From NCBI RefSeq assembly GCF_023238625.1, contig NZ_CP096670.1, positions 3,266,501-3,330,500 on the forward strand: DNA of 64,000 nt. Direction: 5' to 3'. The notes under the pieces were generated by a model. That model saw only the letters and a program-made list of their open reading frames with translations, ran no database searches and had not been told where the DNA came from. This document shows, one piece after another, positions 6,578 to 14,389 of the stretch. Within the stretch, counting starts at the first letter, position 1. The number at the start of each line of letters is the position of its first letter. This DNA is from Agarivorans sp. TSD2052 (GTDB lineage: Bacteria > Pseudomonadota > Gammaproteobacteria > Enterobacterales > Celerinatantimonadaceae). The translations under genes and the position numbers were made by a program.

Positions 6578-7543
6578 TTAGGCGGCTTGAAGCTGGTTAA
6601 TTAATCGAAATGTACCATTTTTTAAGGGCAGTGAAACCTTCCCTGAGCGGTCATAGCCATATTTCATTAAGTGATACATCAACGATAATATAGAGTTACT
6701 TAAACTATATAAAAGTGAAATATCATTACCATTAATACTCAAATCAAAGCTGCTAGGATTTTTCATCCATTCTGAGTTTCTCAGAACTGCTTCTTGATCA
6801 TGTATTGCACCTTTGTAGGGGTACCATACGCCATGAGTGTGTTGATAATTAACCTTATTTCTAACTTGAGAAGGCCAATTACCTTTAGCTGCACCAGATT
6901 TATGTATTGCCGCTTTGATATTTGATATTAATGTTATCGCTTCTGATTTATGCGCCCCTAAACCTGTCGTATTAGAAACATTATCAATCAACCATATTAG
7001 CAACCCTGAAAATGATGACCATGTATCAGCATGGGAATCTTTTAATTTCTTAAATTTCATTTCGTTATTAGAAATTGAAGAAAAATAAAAGCCATTTTCT
7101 ATACTTGTAACGCCACCATCAAGCTGAGTTGTCTTCGCTATTTCCAATACTTTGTCAACATGGTCATTTTCCAACTGGCTACAAGCTTGACCAAAAATAC
7201 GCAATATAGCGTGTACTGAAAAAAAAGCCGCATAATACATTTGAACTGAAGCCCAACTTGTACTTTTAGGTAATTGGCTAACTTTTCCTATGCTCCACAT
7301 TGATTCTATAGCCGCTTGAGCAAACCTATTGCTGTCATTTGCTAATGATATGTGGAGAATTTCTTTTTGCTGAAATCGAAGTTCAAATTCAACAGCTCTA
7401 TTTCTTGCAGAAGGTACTAATGTATTCGAAAGAAGATAGTGGCCATTCGCAACCCAAGCCTTTAAATCCGACTCGGTTGAAGAGTTTACTTCAAATATTT
7501 CATTCATAGAAAGTTGGTGAAGTATTTTAATTTCAGGCGTCAT
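6578..7543 (-). CDS. HEPN-like protein partnered with a DGQHR protein; candidate defence effector
   Basis: I do not know a family name for this 321-residue protein. Two features suggest a HEPN-type helical domain. A helix at about 97-118 reads SWASVQMYYAAFFSVHAILR, like the YYA..F helix of HEPN proteins. Further on, VRNKVNYQH (about 227-235) gives an Arg-Asn followed by His with six residues between Arg and His, within the R-X(4-6)-H pattern of HEPN ribonucleases. The ATG follows the TAG of the DGQHR gene with no gap, so the two are translationally coupled and share one cassette. If the HEPN reading is right, this would be an RNase-type effector. That is inference; the fold has not been tested. 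Confidence 0.6.
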   Translation of the reverse strand: MTPEIKILHQLSMNEIFEVNSSTESDLKAWVANGHYLLSNTLVPSARNRAVEFELRFQQKEILHISLANDSNRFAQAAIESMWSIGKVSQLPKSTSWASVQMYYAAFFSVHAILRIFGQACSQLENDHVDKVLEIAKTTQLDGGVTSIENGFYFSSISNNEMKFKKLKDSHADTWSSFSGLLIWLIDNVSNTTGLGAHKSEAITLISNIKAAIHKSGAAKGNWPSQVRNKVNYQHTHGVWYPYKGAIHDQEAVLRNSEWMKNPSSFDLSINGNDISLLYSLSNSILSLMYHLMKYGYDRSGKVSLPLKNGTFRLINQLQAA

Positions 7544-8515
7544 CTATAGAGTAAACTCCTGCTTTAATGACTCTTCTAGGTGATCGACAATAGGTTTATA
7601 TGCATTCGTAGGATTTTCAATCTTGGCAGGCTTTATCCGTTGACCAGTAATTTGAGTAAATTCATAGTAATTATCAACAGAATAGATTGCTCCAAATCTA
7701 TCTTTTACTCTTGCTGTAATTATCGGAAAGAAACCTGAGATCGCTTTAAATACTGTTGTATTAAACGCTTGCTCTTCTAAATGATGGGGGACTAAAACAC
7801 CTTCATTAAAAGCCACTAAATAGGAATTAAATATTTCATATATTTCATCAGGGCTTTTGTTACCAAATACTTTCACCAATGGCTTAACAGCTGTATTAAA
7901 AACAGACCGGGTTATTTTTCCCTTCACTCTTTTCGATGCTGACAGCCTATTGTATAGCGCACTGTCATTTTCATTTAAAAATATGTCAAACAGCTCCCTA
8001 AGGTATTGTTCTGTATCGCTCTCATACTCTGCCATTTTTTTTATGTCTAGCAGTAGCTCTGTAGGAACCCCTTTTTGCTTAGAGTTAATATCAATAAACA
8101 ATCTAGACTCATCACGTTTGGAAAGATTTTCGTAAACGACAACTGGGATTCTAAGCGCGGTTTCCGCAAGCTTAAAACCATAAACTCGATGCTGACCATC
8201 AATAATTAAAAATGCTTTACTAATTTTATCAAAACTAACCGATTTCTTTTTGGAATCGTATATAAAACCACTGTCTTCTTGGGCTGAAAGTACAATTGAA
8301 CTAGGAATTGTACCTAAGCCAGAATCAATATAACTCGCTATTTCTGAGGCTCTTTTTTTATCTAACTCACGTTGAAACCCCTCGATAGGATTTTCATCAC
8401 GATTCACGACAAAACATGTCTCTGCAAGTACATCACTTGGCATGGTAAAAGAATAAAACCTATGCTCTCCTTGCCGTACAAGGCTCACACTGCCAAAGCT
8501 TTCTCTATCTGTCAT
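7544..8515 (-). CDS. DGQHR-domain (DndB-related) protein
   Basis: The 323-residue protein contains the diagnostic DGQHR at residues 106-110 (FLIIDGQHRVYGF), followed by IPVVVYENLSKRDESRLF and IDINSKQKGVP, the conserved block of the DGQHR/DndB family. Related proteins include DndB, the repressor of DNA phosphorothioation operons, and DpdB of the 7-deazaguanine DNA modification system, so the family is tied to DNA modification and defence. No dnd or dpd modification genes are present here; the partner is a HEPN-like protein. An AAAGGA ribosome-binding site lies 7 bases before the ATG. The gene is the first cassette gene after attI, with a candidate promoter and a perfect 36-bp palindrome just upstream. 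Confidence 0.82.
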   Translation of the reverse strand: MTDRESFGSVSLVRQGEHRFYSFTMPSDVLAETCFVVNRDENPIEGFQRELDKKRASEIASYIDSGLGTIPSSIVLSAQEDSGFIYDSKKKSVSFDKISKAFLIIDGQHRVYGFKLAETALRIPVVVYENLSKRDESRLFIDINSKQKGVPTELLLDIKKMAEYESDTEQYLRELFDIFLNENDSALYNRLSASKRVKGKITRSVFNTAVKPLVKVFGNKSPDEIYEIFNSYLVAFNEGVLVPHHLEEQAFNTTVFKAISGFFPIITARVKDRFGAIYSVDNYYEFTQITGQRIKPAKIENPTNAYKPIVDHLEESLKQEFTL

Positions 8516-8556
8516 CGTTTTTCCTTTGGTTATAATTGCAACTTGCTAATTTAGAA

Positions 8557-8563
8557 TGCTAAC
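8557..8563 (-). other. attI: attI recombination junction
   Basis: TGCTAAC (GTTAGCA on the minus strand) exactly complements the R'' box of the first cassette's attC at 6571-6577. The strand exchange would fall between G and TT on the minus strand. Sequence to the right, up to the ISL3 insertion at 8754, is therefore the native attI and leader region. No conventional integrase-binding direct repeats could be assigned by eye. Confidence 0.7.
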
Positions 8564-8569
8564 AGCTTA

Positions 8570-8598
8570 TTAATAGGAAAAATTCCTTGTTTAAACAA
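8570..8598 (-). promoter_or_regulatory. Candidate cassette promoter overlapping the palindrome
   Basis: On the minus strand TTGTTT (8598-8593) and TATTAA (8575-8570) are separated by 17 bases and point into the first cassette, with transcription expected to begin close to the attI junction. This is where a cassette promoter (Pc) is expected. The hexamers are only moderate matches to the sigma-70 consensus. Confidence 0.45.
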
Positions 8599-8610
8599 GG
8601 AATTTTTCCT
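8575..8610. repeat. Perfect 36-bp palindrome beside attI
   Basis: AGGAAAAATTCCTTGTTT (8575-8592) is followed directly by its exact reverse complement (8593-8610), with no loop. It covers the -35 element and spacer of the candidate cassette promoter and lies 60-95 bases before the DGQHR start. It could be an operator for a dimeric repressor or extrude as a cruciform. A terminator is less likely because there is no loop and no clear T-run. Confidence 0.85.
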
Positions 8611-8741
8611 CTTATCATACATTTGATAAAAACAAGGTTATCACCTTTCCTAAGCTGTATCAGCCACCTAGCTCGAAAAATAACAAAAACATCAGCATGA
8701 AAGTATGCAATCACTTGCAGAAAGTAGGAATTGCAACAACA

Positions 8742-8753
8742 CTGTATAAAAAA
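8742..8753 (+). promoter_or_regulatory. LexA-box-like palindrome of intI, split by the IS
   Basis: Joining the two flanks of the ISL3 element and removing one copy of its target duplication gives ACTGTATAAAAAACAGT: half-sites ACTGT and ACAGT around seven bases. Integron integrase genes are usually repressed by LexA at such a site. The E. coli consensus has eight bases between these half-sites, so this one is a base short. The left half is here; the right half is at 10084-10087. The AT-rich centre could also be the intI -10 region. Confidence 0.45.
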
Positions 8754-10075
8754 GGCTCTTCACCGAATGTAGTGGAAACACTTTCAACAAACATTAATGA
8801 GCGAGATAATAAGTAAACGTTCATTAATACCTCGCTACTATGCAAGACACCACGCTTTATCAATCTATTCTTGGATTAACTCATCCTTGGACTGTTTCAT
8901 CGGTTGAACTCAATGAGTCTACCCAAACTATCACCGTACGCGTTGACTATGACCGAGCTTCATTAACGGCTTGCCCCTCTTGCGGTAAGGCTGTTCGTCG
9001 CCACGATACTCGGCGGCGGGTTTGGCGACATTTAGATACCTGTCAGTTTGAAACACGCATTGAAGCTGAAGTACCTCGAGCTGATTGCCCAGAGCATGGA
9101 GTGCAAACACTTCAAGTGCCTTGGGCCACGAGTAAGAGCCGCTACACAGAGCTGTTTGAGGCTCGCGTTATAGACATGCTTAAAGTCAGTTCCTTATACG
9201 AAGTGAGTAAAACCTATCGGCTTAGTTGGGGAGCCATTGACCGCATTATGGCACGAGCCGTTCAACGCGGCCAGGCCGCCAGGACCTCCATCAACTACCA
9301 AGACCTACTGGTGGATGAAACGGCATTTAAGAAAGGCCATGACTATGTGACGGTATTATCTAATCGTGATGGCCAGGTGATATCGGTTGAGGATGGACGA
9401 ACAGGCCAGAGTTTATCAGCTTGCTTTAAGGCATTGCCCCCTGAATCAAAAGTGGATACGCGCTCTATATCAATGGACATGAGTAGAGCGTATATAAGCG
9501 CAGCCTATGACTATTTTGGTGAGCGGGCTAAGCAGATGATAGCCATAGACCATTTTCATATCGCAAAGGTCCTTACTAAAGCGGTTAATGAAGTGAGAAA
9601 AAGCGAACTCATGGAGTTGCCCCACCACTTAAAAAGAGAATGCCACCAAACACGATATGGATGGTTAAAACGAAACAGCCACCTGCATGGGACATTGAGA
9701 GAAAGAGTGAATGCGCTGGCCAAAATGATGCAAAACACAGGGTTGAGCTGGATATTTAAAGAGCAAGCAAGAGCCATTTGGTATGGCCATGCAGCTAACG
9801 CCAAGGCAGCTTGGAATGATTGGTTAGCACTCATAGAGGTCAGTCAAATCAGGCCCATGATGACAGCAGCAGAAACCGTGAAAACGCACTTAAACGGCAT
9901 CATCAATGCGATGCGTTATAAGGTATCAAATGGCTTGGCGGAAGCGATAAATGGAAACATTCAGCGCCTAAAAATACGCGCAATGGGCTTTAGAAACAAA
10001 GAGCGCTTTAAGCGAGCCATTCTATTTCACTTTGGAGGGCTTGATATGACTTTCCACCAAGAACGGTGAAGAGCC
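8754..10075 (+). mobile_element. ISL3-family insertion sequence between attI and intI
   Basis: The 1322-bp element starts with GGCTCTTCACCG and ends with its inverted form CGGTGAAGAGCC. The 25-base terminal repeats match at 20 positions, including TGGAAA at the inner end. It is flanked by an exact 8-bp target duplication, ATAAAAAA at 8746-8753 and 10076-10083, the size typical of ISL3. It carries one complete transposase gene in the same orientation as intI. Intact ends and duplication suggest a recent insertion. It separates intI from its upstream control region and from attI. Confidence 0.95.
8840..10069 (+). CDS. ISL3-family transposase
   Basis: The 409-residue protein has the ISL3 plan: an N-terminal zinc-binding region with CPSCG (45-49), RRVWRHLD and a later C-P-E-H (83-86); a helix-turn-helix zone around 115-140; then the DDE nuclease core starting at LLVDETAFKKGHDYVTVLS (Asp159). 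The second Asp lies in SMDMSRAY (213) and the final Glu in GLAEAINGNIQRLK near residue 375. Length is normal for the family, and no frameshift is seen. The stop lies six bases before the right end of the element. Readthrough from this gene could transcribe intI, which starts 31 bases after the transposase stop. Confidence 0.95.
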   Translation: MQDTTLYQSILGLTHPWTVSSVELNESTQTITVRVDYDRASLTACPSCGKAVRRHDTRRRVWRHLDTCQFETRIEAEVPRADCPEHGVQTLQVPWATSKSRYTELFEARVIDMLKVSSLYEVSKTYRLSWGAIDRIMARAVQRGQAARTSINYQDLLVDETAFKKGHDYVTVLSNRDGQVISVEDGRTGQSLSACFKALPPESKVDTRSISMDMSRAYISAAYDYFGERAKQMIAIDHFHIAKVLTKAVNEVRKSELMELPHHLKRECHQTRYGWLKRNSHLHGTLRERVNALAKMMQNTGLSWIFKEQARAIWYGHAANAKAAWNDWLALIEVSQIRPMMTAAETVKTHLNGIINAMRYKVSNGLAEAINGNIQRLKIRAMGFRNKERFKRAILFHFGGLDMTFHQER

Positions 10076-10100
10076 ATAAAAAACAGTAACAAGGATTGCT

Positions 10101-11063
10101 ATGAGCTCGCCCTATCTCAGCTATATAGAAGAAAAAATGCGAACTAAGCGCTTTAGGGAATCCACTATTCGTAGCTACCGACAGTGGATAAAACGCTTTA
10201 TTTTATTTCATCACAAAAAACACCCTAGCGACTTACATAATCATGAAGTTGAGCAATTCCTCAGCCACTTAGCCAATCAAAGGAACTTGGCTCCGCAAAG
10301 CCAAGCAGTGGCACTAAACGCTTTGGTCTTTCTTTATAAAGAGCTTGTTAATAAGCCTTTATCACTTCAATTAGACTTTCGCCATAGCAAGCGTCAAGCC
10401 AAACTGCCTGTTGTACTCACTCGCCACGAGGTTACCGCATTAATAGATGCGCTTTCCCCACCACACGTATTAATGGCTCAACTCATGTATGGTAGCGGCC
10501 TGCGAAAAACCGAAATGTTACGTTTACGTATTAAAGATATTGATTTTGACTATTTCGGTATTGAAGTATGGGACGCCAAAGGAGGTAAGCATAGGCGTGT
10601 GACACTGGCAAAGTCACTGGTTGCGGCAATACAAAAGCAAATTACTGTTGCCTATCAGTACTATCAGAGTGACAAGCTAAAAAACGAATATGCCGGCGTA
10701 TATTTACCTTATGCTCTTGCTAAGAAGTACCCGGCGGCCCCACACGACTTTGCTTGGCATTATTTGTTTCCTTCGCACTCTTTAAGTAGAGATCCCAACG
10801 ATGGCTGCATTCGCCGCCATCATCTAGACCCAAGCGGTATTCAAAAAGCGCTTAAGGCTGCCAGAATAAAAACTCACATTCGTAAACCCATCACTTGCCA
10901 TACCCTGCGCCACTCTTTTGCTACGCATTTATTGCAACGAGGTACAGATATTCGCACCATTCAAGCCCAGCTAGGTCACAGTGATATTAGAACCACTCAG
11001 ATTTATACCCATGTACTTAATATGGGGGCCGATGGCGTGGCTAGCCCACTAGACATGGTTTAA
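10101..11063 (+). CDS. intI: Integron integrase IntI
   Basis: This tyrosine recombinase of 320 residues joins attC and attI sites to insert or shuffle cassettes. It has the SAM-like N-terminal domain and the full catalytic set: Arg135 (GSGLRKTE), His267 and Arg270 (CHTLRHSF), His293 (LGHSD) and Tyr302 (QIYTHV). The IntI-specific extra segment, which separates integron integrases from XerC/D, is present at about 203-240 ([33 protein letters not shown]). The gene reads away from the array, the usual divergent layout. An AAGGA site precedes the ATG. The coding sequence is intact, but the native promoter and attI are cut off by the ISL3 element. The stop overlaps the convergent PPOX gene by four bases. 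Confidence 0.96.
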   Translation: MSSPYLSYIEEKMRTKRFRESTIRSYRQWIKRFILFHHKKHPSDLHNHEVEQFLSHLANQRNLAPQSQAVALNALVFLYKELVNKPLSLQLDFRHSKRQAKLPVVLTRHEVTALIDALSPPHVLMAQLMYGSGLRKTEMLRLRIKDIDFDYFGIEVWDAKGGKHRRVTLAKSLVAAIQKQITVAYQYYQSDKLKNEYAGVYLPYALAKKYPAAPHDFAWHYLFPSHSLSRDPNDGCIRRHHLDPSGIQKALKAARIKTHIRKPITCHTLRHSFATHLLQRGTDIRTIQAQLGHSDIRTTQIYTHVLNMGADGVASPLDMV

Positions 11064-12019
11064 GACAAATTATGCAAAGCTGGTGAAAACTCTATATCTG
11101 AATGTTGTACTAAGGTAGGCGTGGTTAAGCTTAGGCCTTGCTCAATGCTAACTTGCACAAAACGTTGTGCTCCCGGGTAAGGTTTTAGCTGCGACACATC
11201 CCAAATGATTGAGGCCTTACCTTTAATCCAAAAACTACAGCCGGTTTCAAAGTCTGGTATGTACAAACCCACTCTTGGGTCGGCCACTATATTGCCGAGG
11301 GTGTTGAATAAATTGTTACCCGAAAAATCGGGGAACACTAGGCTTGGCATTTTACCGTTACTTCCCTTATGCACATGGATAAAGCCCGGTTTACCGCCAC
11401 GGTGAGAGATATCCACGCCATCGCTATCTCCACGATTTAACGCAGCAGCTCTAGAGGCGATAAAAAAGGTGTCGCAATGCCTTAACACCTGCTCAAGCAC
11501 TACATCACTTACTGCCAGCTCGCGAAAGTCTGCAGCCTTTGGCACAAAAGCTTGGTTAAAAACACTTGGCTTTAACTCGCGCTTTTGAATGTACTTGGGA
11601 CAATTGCCAAAGCTTTGCTGTACCTCAAAACGCAGTGCTTGTTCACTTGTATAAGCCACTAAACCATTTACTCGATTACGCCGCCGAGTAGTCAGTTCCA
11701 AGCCCAACAAGCCTATGCTATCACCCACCGACAACTGAGCGACTTGCGCGTATTCGATAAGTGCTCTGGCTTCTATAGATAAGGTGGTGGAATTGGGCGA
11801 GCTTACAAAACCTTGCTCGCCCAAAATAGGGGTGGCCCAGGGGTGGCCTTGGTTGTCTAGCACGCCGGCATACAACAAGGGCTGCTGGCTAAAAAACGTG
11901 CGGTGCTGCTCGGGCATGTAGGCGCGAATCGCTTTATCGCCGATGGCTTTGGCAATATCCGCTACACCTACCCGTTGCTGCACGCTTAGTTCACCTTGAT
12001 GAAAAACAGCCATAAACAC
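11060..12019 (-). CDS. PPOX-class flavin-binding protein
   Basis: This 319-residue protein belongs to the pyridoxamine 5'-phosphate oxidase-like split-barrel superfamily. The C-terminal half (about 165-290) has the recognisable core: a strand-helix region with [11 protein letters not shown], then [34 protein letters not shown] and [14 protein letters not shown], the last block being typical of FMN-binding members. The N-terminal half carries another barrel-like segment ([19 protein letters not shown]). The substrate is unknown; related proteins use FMN in small-molecule reduction. It is the last gene of a three-gene unit with a DUF1348 protein and a glutathione S-transferase (spacings 24 and 17 bases), which suggests a detoxification or stress role. 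Confidence 0.78.
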   Translation of the reverse strand: MFMAVFHQGELSVQQRVGVADIAKAIGDKAIRAYMPEQHRTFFSQQPLLYAGVLDNQGHPWATPILGEQGFVSSPNSTTLSIEARALIEYAQVAQLSVGDSIGLLGLELTTRRRNRVNGLVAYTSEQALRFEVQQSFGNCPKYIQKRELKPSVFNQAFVPKAADFRELAVSDVVLEQVLRHCDTFFIASRAAALNRGDSDGVDISHRGGKPGFIHVHKGSNGKMPSLVFPDFSGNNLFNTLGNIVADPRVGLYIPDFETGCSFWIKGKASIIWDVSQLKPYPGAQRFVQVSIEQGLSLTTPTLVQHSDIEFSPALHNLS

Positions 12020-12043
12020 CTCCCTTGTTGCCGTGAGCTTTTG

Positions 12044-12514
12044 CTATAAACCCAAATCACTTAAGCTTGGGTGATCGTCAGGCCTACGCCCTTGCGGCCA
12101 ATGAAATAAGCGTTCTTCTTCACTAATCGCCAAATCGTTAATGCTGGCATGACGGCTTTGCATCAACCCCTTATCATCAAATTGCCAGTTTTCATTACCA
12201 TAAGAACGAAACCACTGGCCAGCTTGGTTTTGCCACTCATAAGCAAAGCGCACTGCAATGCGATTATCGGTGTAAGCCCACAGTTCCTTGATCAAGCGAT
12301 ATTGTTGTTCTTTATTCCACTTTGCTTGCAGAAAAGCCTGGATCTTGTCACGACCATTTACAAACTGGTCACGGTTACGCCATTGGCTATCTAGGGTATA
12401 GGCCAACGCGACTTTTTCGGGGTTACGAGAGTTCCAACCATCTTCAGCCATGCGTACTTTTTGCGCGGCCGTCTCTGCGTTAAATGGCGGCAGTGGTAAT
12501 CGAGCTTCTGTCAT
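12044..12514 (-). CDS. DUF1348 / NTF2-like (SnoaL-type) protein
   Basis: This protein has 156 residues. The pattern [46 protein letters not shown] and [18 protein letters not shown] followed by [11 protein letters not shown] is typical of DUF1348, a single-domain NTF2-like cone fold of about 150 residues. The end ([21 protein letters not shown]) also fits the family. NTF2-like proteins form a hydrophobic pocket and may be enzymes or ligand-binding proteins; the role of DUF1348 is unknown. It lies between the glutathione S-transferase and PPOX genes in one operon. Family identity is fairly secure; function is not. Confidence 0.85.
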   Translation of the reverse strand: MTEARLPLPPFNAETAAQKVRMAEDGWNSRNPEKVALAYTLDSQWRNRDQFVNGRDKIQAFLQAKWNKEQQYRLIKELWAYTDNRIAVRFAYEWQNQAGQWFRSYGNENWQFDDKGLMQSRHASINDLAISEEERLFHWPQGRRPDDHPSLSDLGL

Positions 12515-12531
12515 GAGTATTCCTTAAGGGA

Positions 12532-13146
12532 TTAAAGCGCTTCAACTTTTAGTGGTGTAGCCTGCATAGCCACAAAACCGTCTAGCTGCTCTACGTTGTT
12601 CAACCAACGAAGAATATTATTGTAACTATCCAATTCAACTTTGCCCTCGGGTGCGTGGGCAATGTAGGAGTAACAAGCCACGTCGGCAATGGTGGCACGC
12701 TCGCCGACCATCCACTGTTTTCCTTCAAGCAATACATCGATGACCGCCAACATGCTGTGGCTAGCGTCAATCGTCGCGGCTTGGTCAAACTTAGCGCCAA
12801 ACACGGTAATTAAGCGAGCACGCGCTGGGCCTTCAGCCAAATTACGGGCAGCTAAGGCTAACCACTGTTGAATTTGCGCCTGTAGATCTCGAGATTGCGG
12901 GTTCCAGCTGGGGTCATAGTTATTGGCCAAGTGCGTAATAATAGCGATGGAGTCGCGAATCACTAAGCCATCGTCTTCTAATACGGGGACTTGGGTGAAA
13001 GGGTTTATCGCGCGAAACGCTGGCTGCTTATGCTCGCCTTGGGCTAAATTCACTATAACCTTGTCATAAGGGAGCTGTAATAAACCTAGCATTAAGCGGG
13101 CACGGTGGGCGTGACCCGATAGTTCGAAATCGTAAAGTGTTAACAT
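12532..13146 (-). CDS. Glutathione S-transferase
   Basis: A cytosolic GST of 204 residues. The N-terminal thioredoxin-like domain begins MLTLYDFELSGHAHRARLML and contains INPFTQVPVLEDDGLVIRDS (about 48-68), where the cis-proline and the E/D-S pair bind glutathione. The helical C-terminal domain includes WMVGERATIADVACYSYI, the conserved N-capping box/hydrophobic staple of GSTs. It is the first gene of the GST-DUF1348-PPOX unit and is divergent from a TetR gene; two similar operators lie between them. The unit probably answers to an electrophilic or xenobiotic inducer sensed by the TetR protein. Confidence 0.9.
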   Translation of the reverse strand: MLTLYDFELSGHAHRARLMLGLLQLPYDKVIVNLAQGEHKQPAFRAINPFTQVPVLEDDGLVIRDSIAIITHLANNYDPSWNPQSRDLQAQIQQWLALAARNLAEGPARARLITVFGAKFDQAATIDASHSMLAVIDVLLEGKQWMVGERATIADVACYSYIAHAPEGKVELDSYNNILRWLNNVEQLDGFVAMQATPLKVEAL

Positions 13147-13211
13147 GAGATGTCCTTGCTAATGATTAAGTAATCCGTTTAACAGCCCTGTTATTGAATC
13201 CCTTGGAATAA

Positions 13212-13262
13212 GTATACAGGTCTGTCTACCTAATAATCAATTTAGGAGACAAGTCTGTCTAC
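13212..13262. promoter_or_regulatory. Two putative TetR operators before the GST operon
   Basis: GTATACAGGTCTGTCTAC (13212-13229) and GGAGACAAGTCTGTCTAC (13245-13262) are two near-identical imperfect palindromes (half-site GTAGACAG) with starts 33 bases apart, about three helical turns. They lie 66-116 bases upstream of the GST start, where a repressor would block the promoter. The divergent TetR gene at 13424 is the obvious candidate to bind them. Confidence 0.6.
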
Positions 13263-13423
13263 GTCAACATTTAATTATCGATAATGGCTTAATGAAGGTT
13301 TAGATTGAAAATAACCACTTGTTTATTAAAAAGAAAATAACTTTTCAATTAAAAAGGAGGAAACAATGTTTGCGAGCAAAGGAGACAGAGCGGTATACTT
13401 TGTGAGAACTAATAGGAAAAGTT

Positions 13424-14008
13424 ATGGCTAGCAGTAAACGCGATCACCTTATCGACACCGCACAACAGTTGTTTTACCAACACGGTTTTCGAGCCACTGG
13501 CATCGACACTATTTTGGCGACATCGGGCGTGGCAAAAAAAACCTTGTACAATCACTTTGCCTCGAAAGAAGCGCTGATTGTTGCCTGCCTTAATCGCCGT
13601 GATCAGCAGCTTTTAGCATTACTCGCCAATAACATTGAACGCTTAGCACCCGCACAAGACTGCCCACCAGCACTTACTCGCATCATGGCGTTTTTTGATG
13701 CCTTGGCAGATTGGATAAATTCAGATGCGTTTTTTGGCTGCATGTTTATTAATGCTTCGGCAGAATACCCGCGCCACGACGACCCGGTTCACTTAGCCTG
13801 CACGGAGCACAAAAACTTGGTGATAAAACTCATAGAGCAACAGTTGGTTAAGCTAAAGTTAAGCGATAGCCACGCCACCGCCAAGCAACTGGCCATTTTG
13901 GCCGACGGCGCGATTGTAGGTGCGCATACCACAAACGATTACGACTCGGCGATGCATGCTAAAGCTGTGGCACAAGTGTTACTCGCGCCCTTTGCAAAGG
14001 CAGCCTAA
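13424..14008 (+). CDS. TetR/AcrR-family repressor
   Basis: This 194-residue regulator has the TetR N-terminal helix-turn-helix: RDHLIDTAQQLFYQHGFRAT, then GIDTILATSGVAKKTLYNHF and FASKEALIVACL (residues 7-55). The C-terminal ligand domain contains GCMFINASAEYP, found in a common TetR branch that controls nearby oxidoreductase or GST genes. It is transcribed divergently from the GST operon across a 277-base gap holding two matching operators. The likely role is repression of that operon and perhaps of itself; the inducer is unknown. Confidence 0.9.
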   Translation: MASSKRDHLIDTAQQLFYQHGFRATGIDTILATSGVAKKTLYNHFASKEALIVACLNRRDQQLLALLANNIERLAPAQDCPPALTRIMAFFDALADWINSDAFFGCMFINASAEYPRHDDPVHLACTEHKNLVIKLIEQQLVKLKLSDSHATAKQLAILADGAIVGAHTTNDYDSAMHAKAVAQVLLAPFAKAA

Positions 14009-14389
14009 CGGCCGCTTTAAGCCAAAGTGCAAAGGCGACGATGCCAACCAGGCTATAGAGGGCTTATGACACCGTTCGCACCTTAACCAGCTGTCTATTT
14101 GTCTATTTGTCTATTTGTCTATTTGTCTATTTGTCTATTTGTAATAGTATTAGTCTCTAAATAATGAGTCCTAAGCACTTTAAAATACAGACAAAAAGCC
14201 AGCGTTAACTAAGTGCTCTCAAGCGTAAAAGGGTTAACTCAACATCACTTAGCCCTTTAGCTAAAGCTGACCTAGTTATCATTTCTGAACTTTCACGCTT
14301 CTCTCTCTCAATCATCGATTGCATAAATATAAGCAGTCTTATATTATGCTCGGCAATATAATCATACAATAGTATTTTAGGAGTTAGGT
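14009..14389. other. Intergenic stretch with a microsatellite; no supported gene
   Basis: Between the TetR gene and the dehydrogenase gene I see no convincing coding region. The stretch holds the 8-base tandem repeat at 14093-14140 and, close to the next gene, an AT-rich promoter-like segment and a GGAG-type ribosome-binding site before 14390. Confidence 0.5.
14093..14140. repeat. Microsatellite, six perfect copies of GTCTATTT
   Basis: Six head-to-tail copies of the 8-base unit fill 14093-14140 without error. The repeat is non-coding, 85 bases after the TetR stop and 250 bases before the dehydrogenase start. A perfect tract of this kind is prone to slippage, so its copy number may vary between isolates. 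A regulatory effect is possible but not shown. Confidence 0.95.

Larger units (their letters stand above)
1..11063. other. Chromosomal (sedentary) integron: intI, attI and part of the cassette array
   Basis: An integrase gene at the right end (10101-11063) is followed leftward by attI (about 8563) and a series of gene cassettes separated by attC sites. I tested each cassette by asking whether its first bases complement the R'' box of its own attC. The pairs TGCTAAC/GTTAGCA (8557, 6571), AACTAAC/GTTAGTT (6506, 6222), GCCTAAC/GTTAGGC (3635, 3144), ATATAAC/GTTATAT (3051, 2555), GTATAAC/GTTATAC (2478, 2067), GCATAAC/GTTATGC (1605, 999) and GTTCAAC/GTTGAAC (951, 4) all match exactly. Most cargo genes read away from intI, as expected for integron cassettes. 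The array continues past the left edge. An ISL3 element, a REP-type transposase and an IS110 remnant interrupt it. Confidence 0.9.

Noticed and set aside
8741-8753. A confident LexA operator call
   Set aside because: The rejoined palindrome has a spacer one base shorter than the known consensus, so it is reported only as LexA-like.
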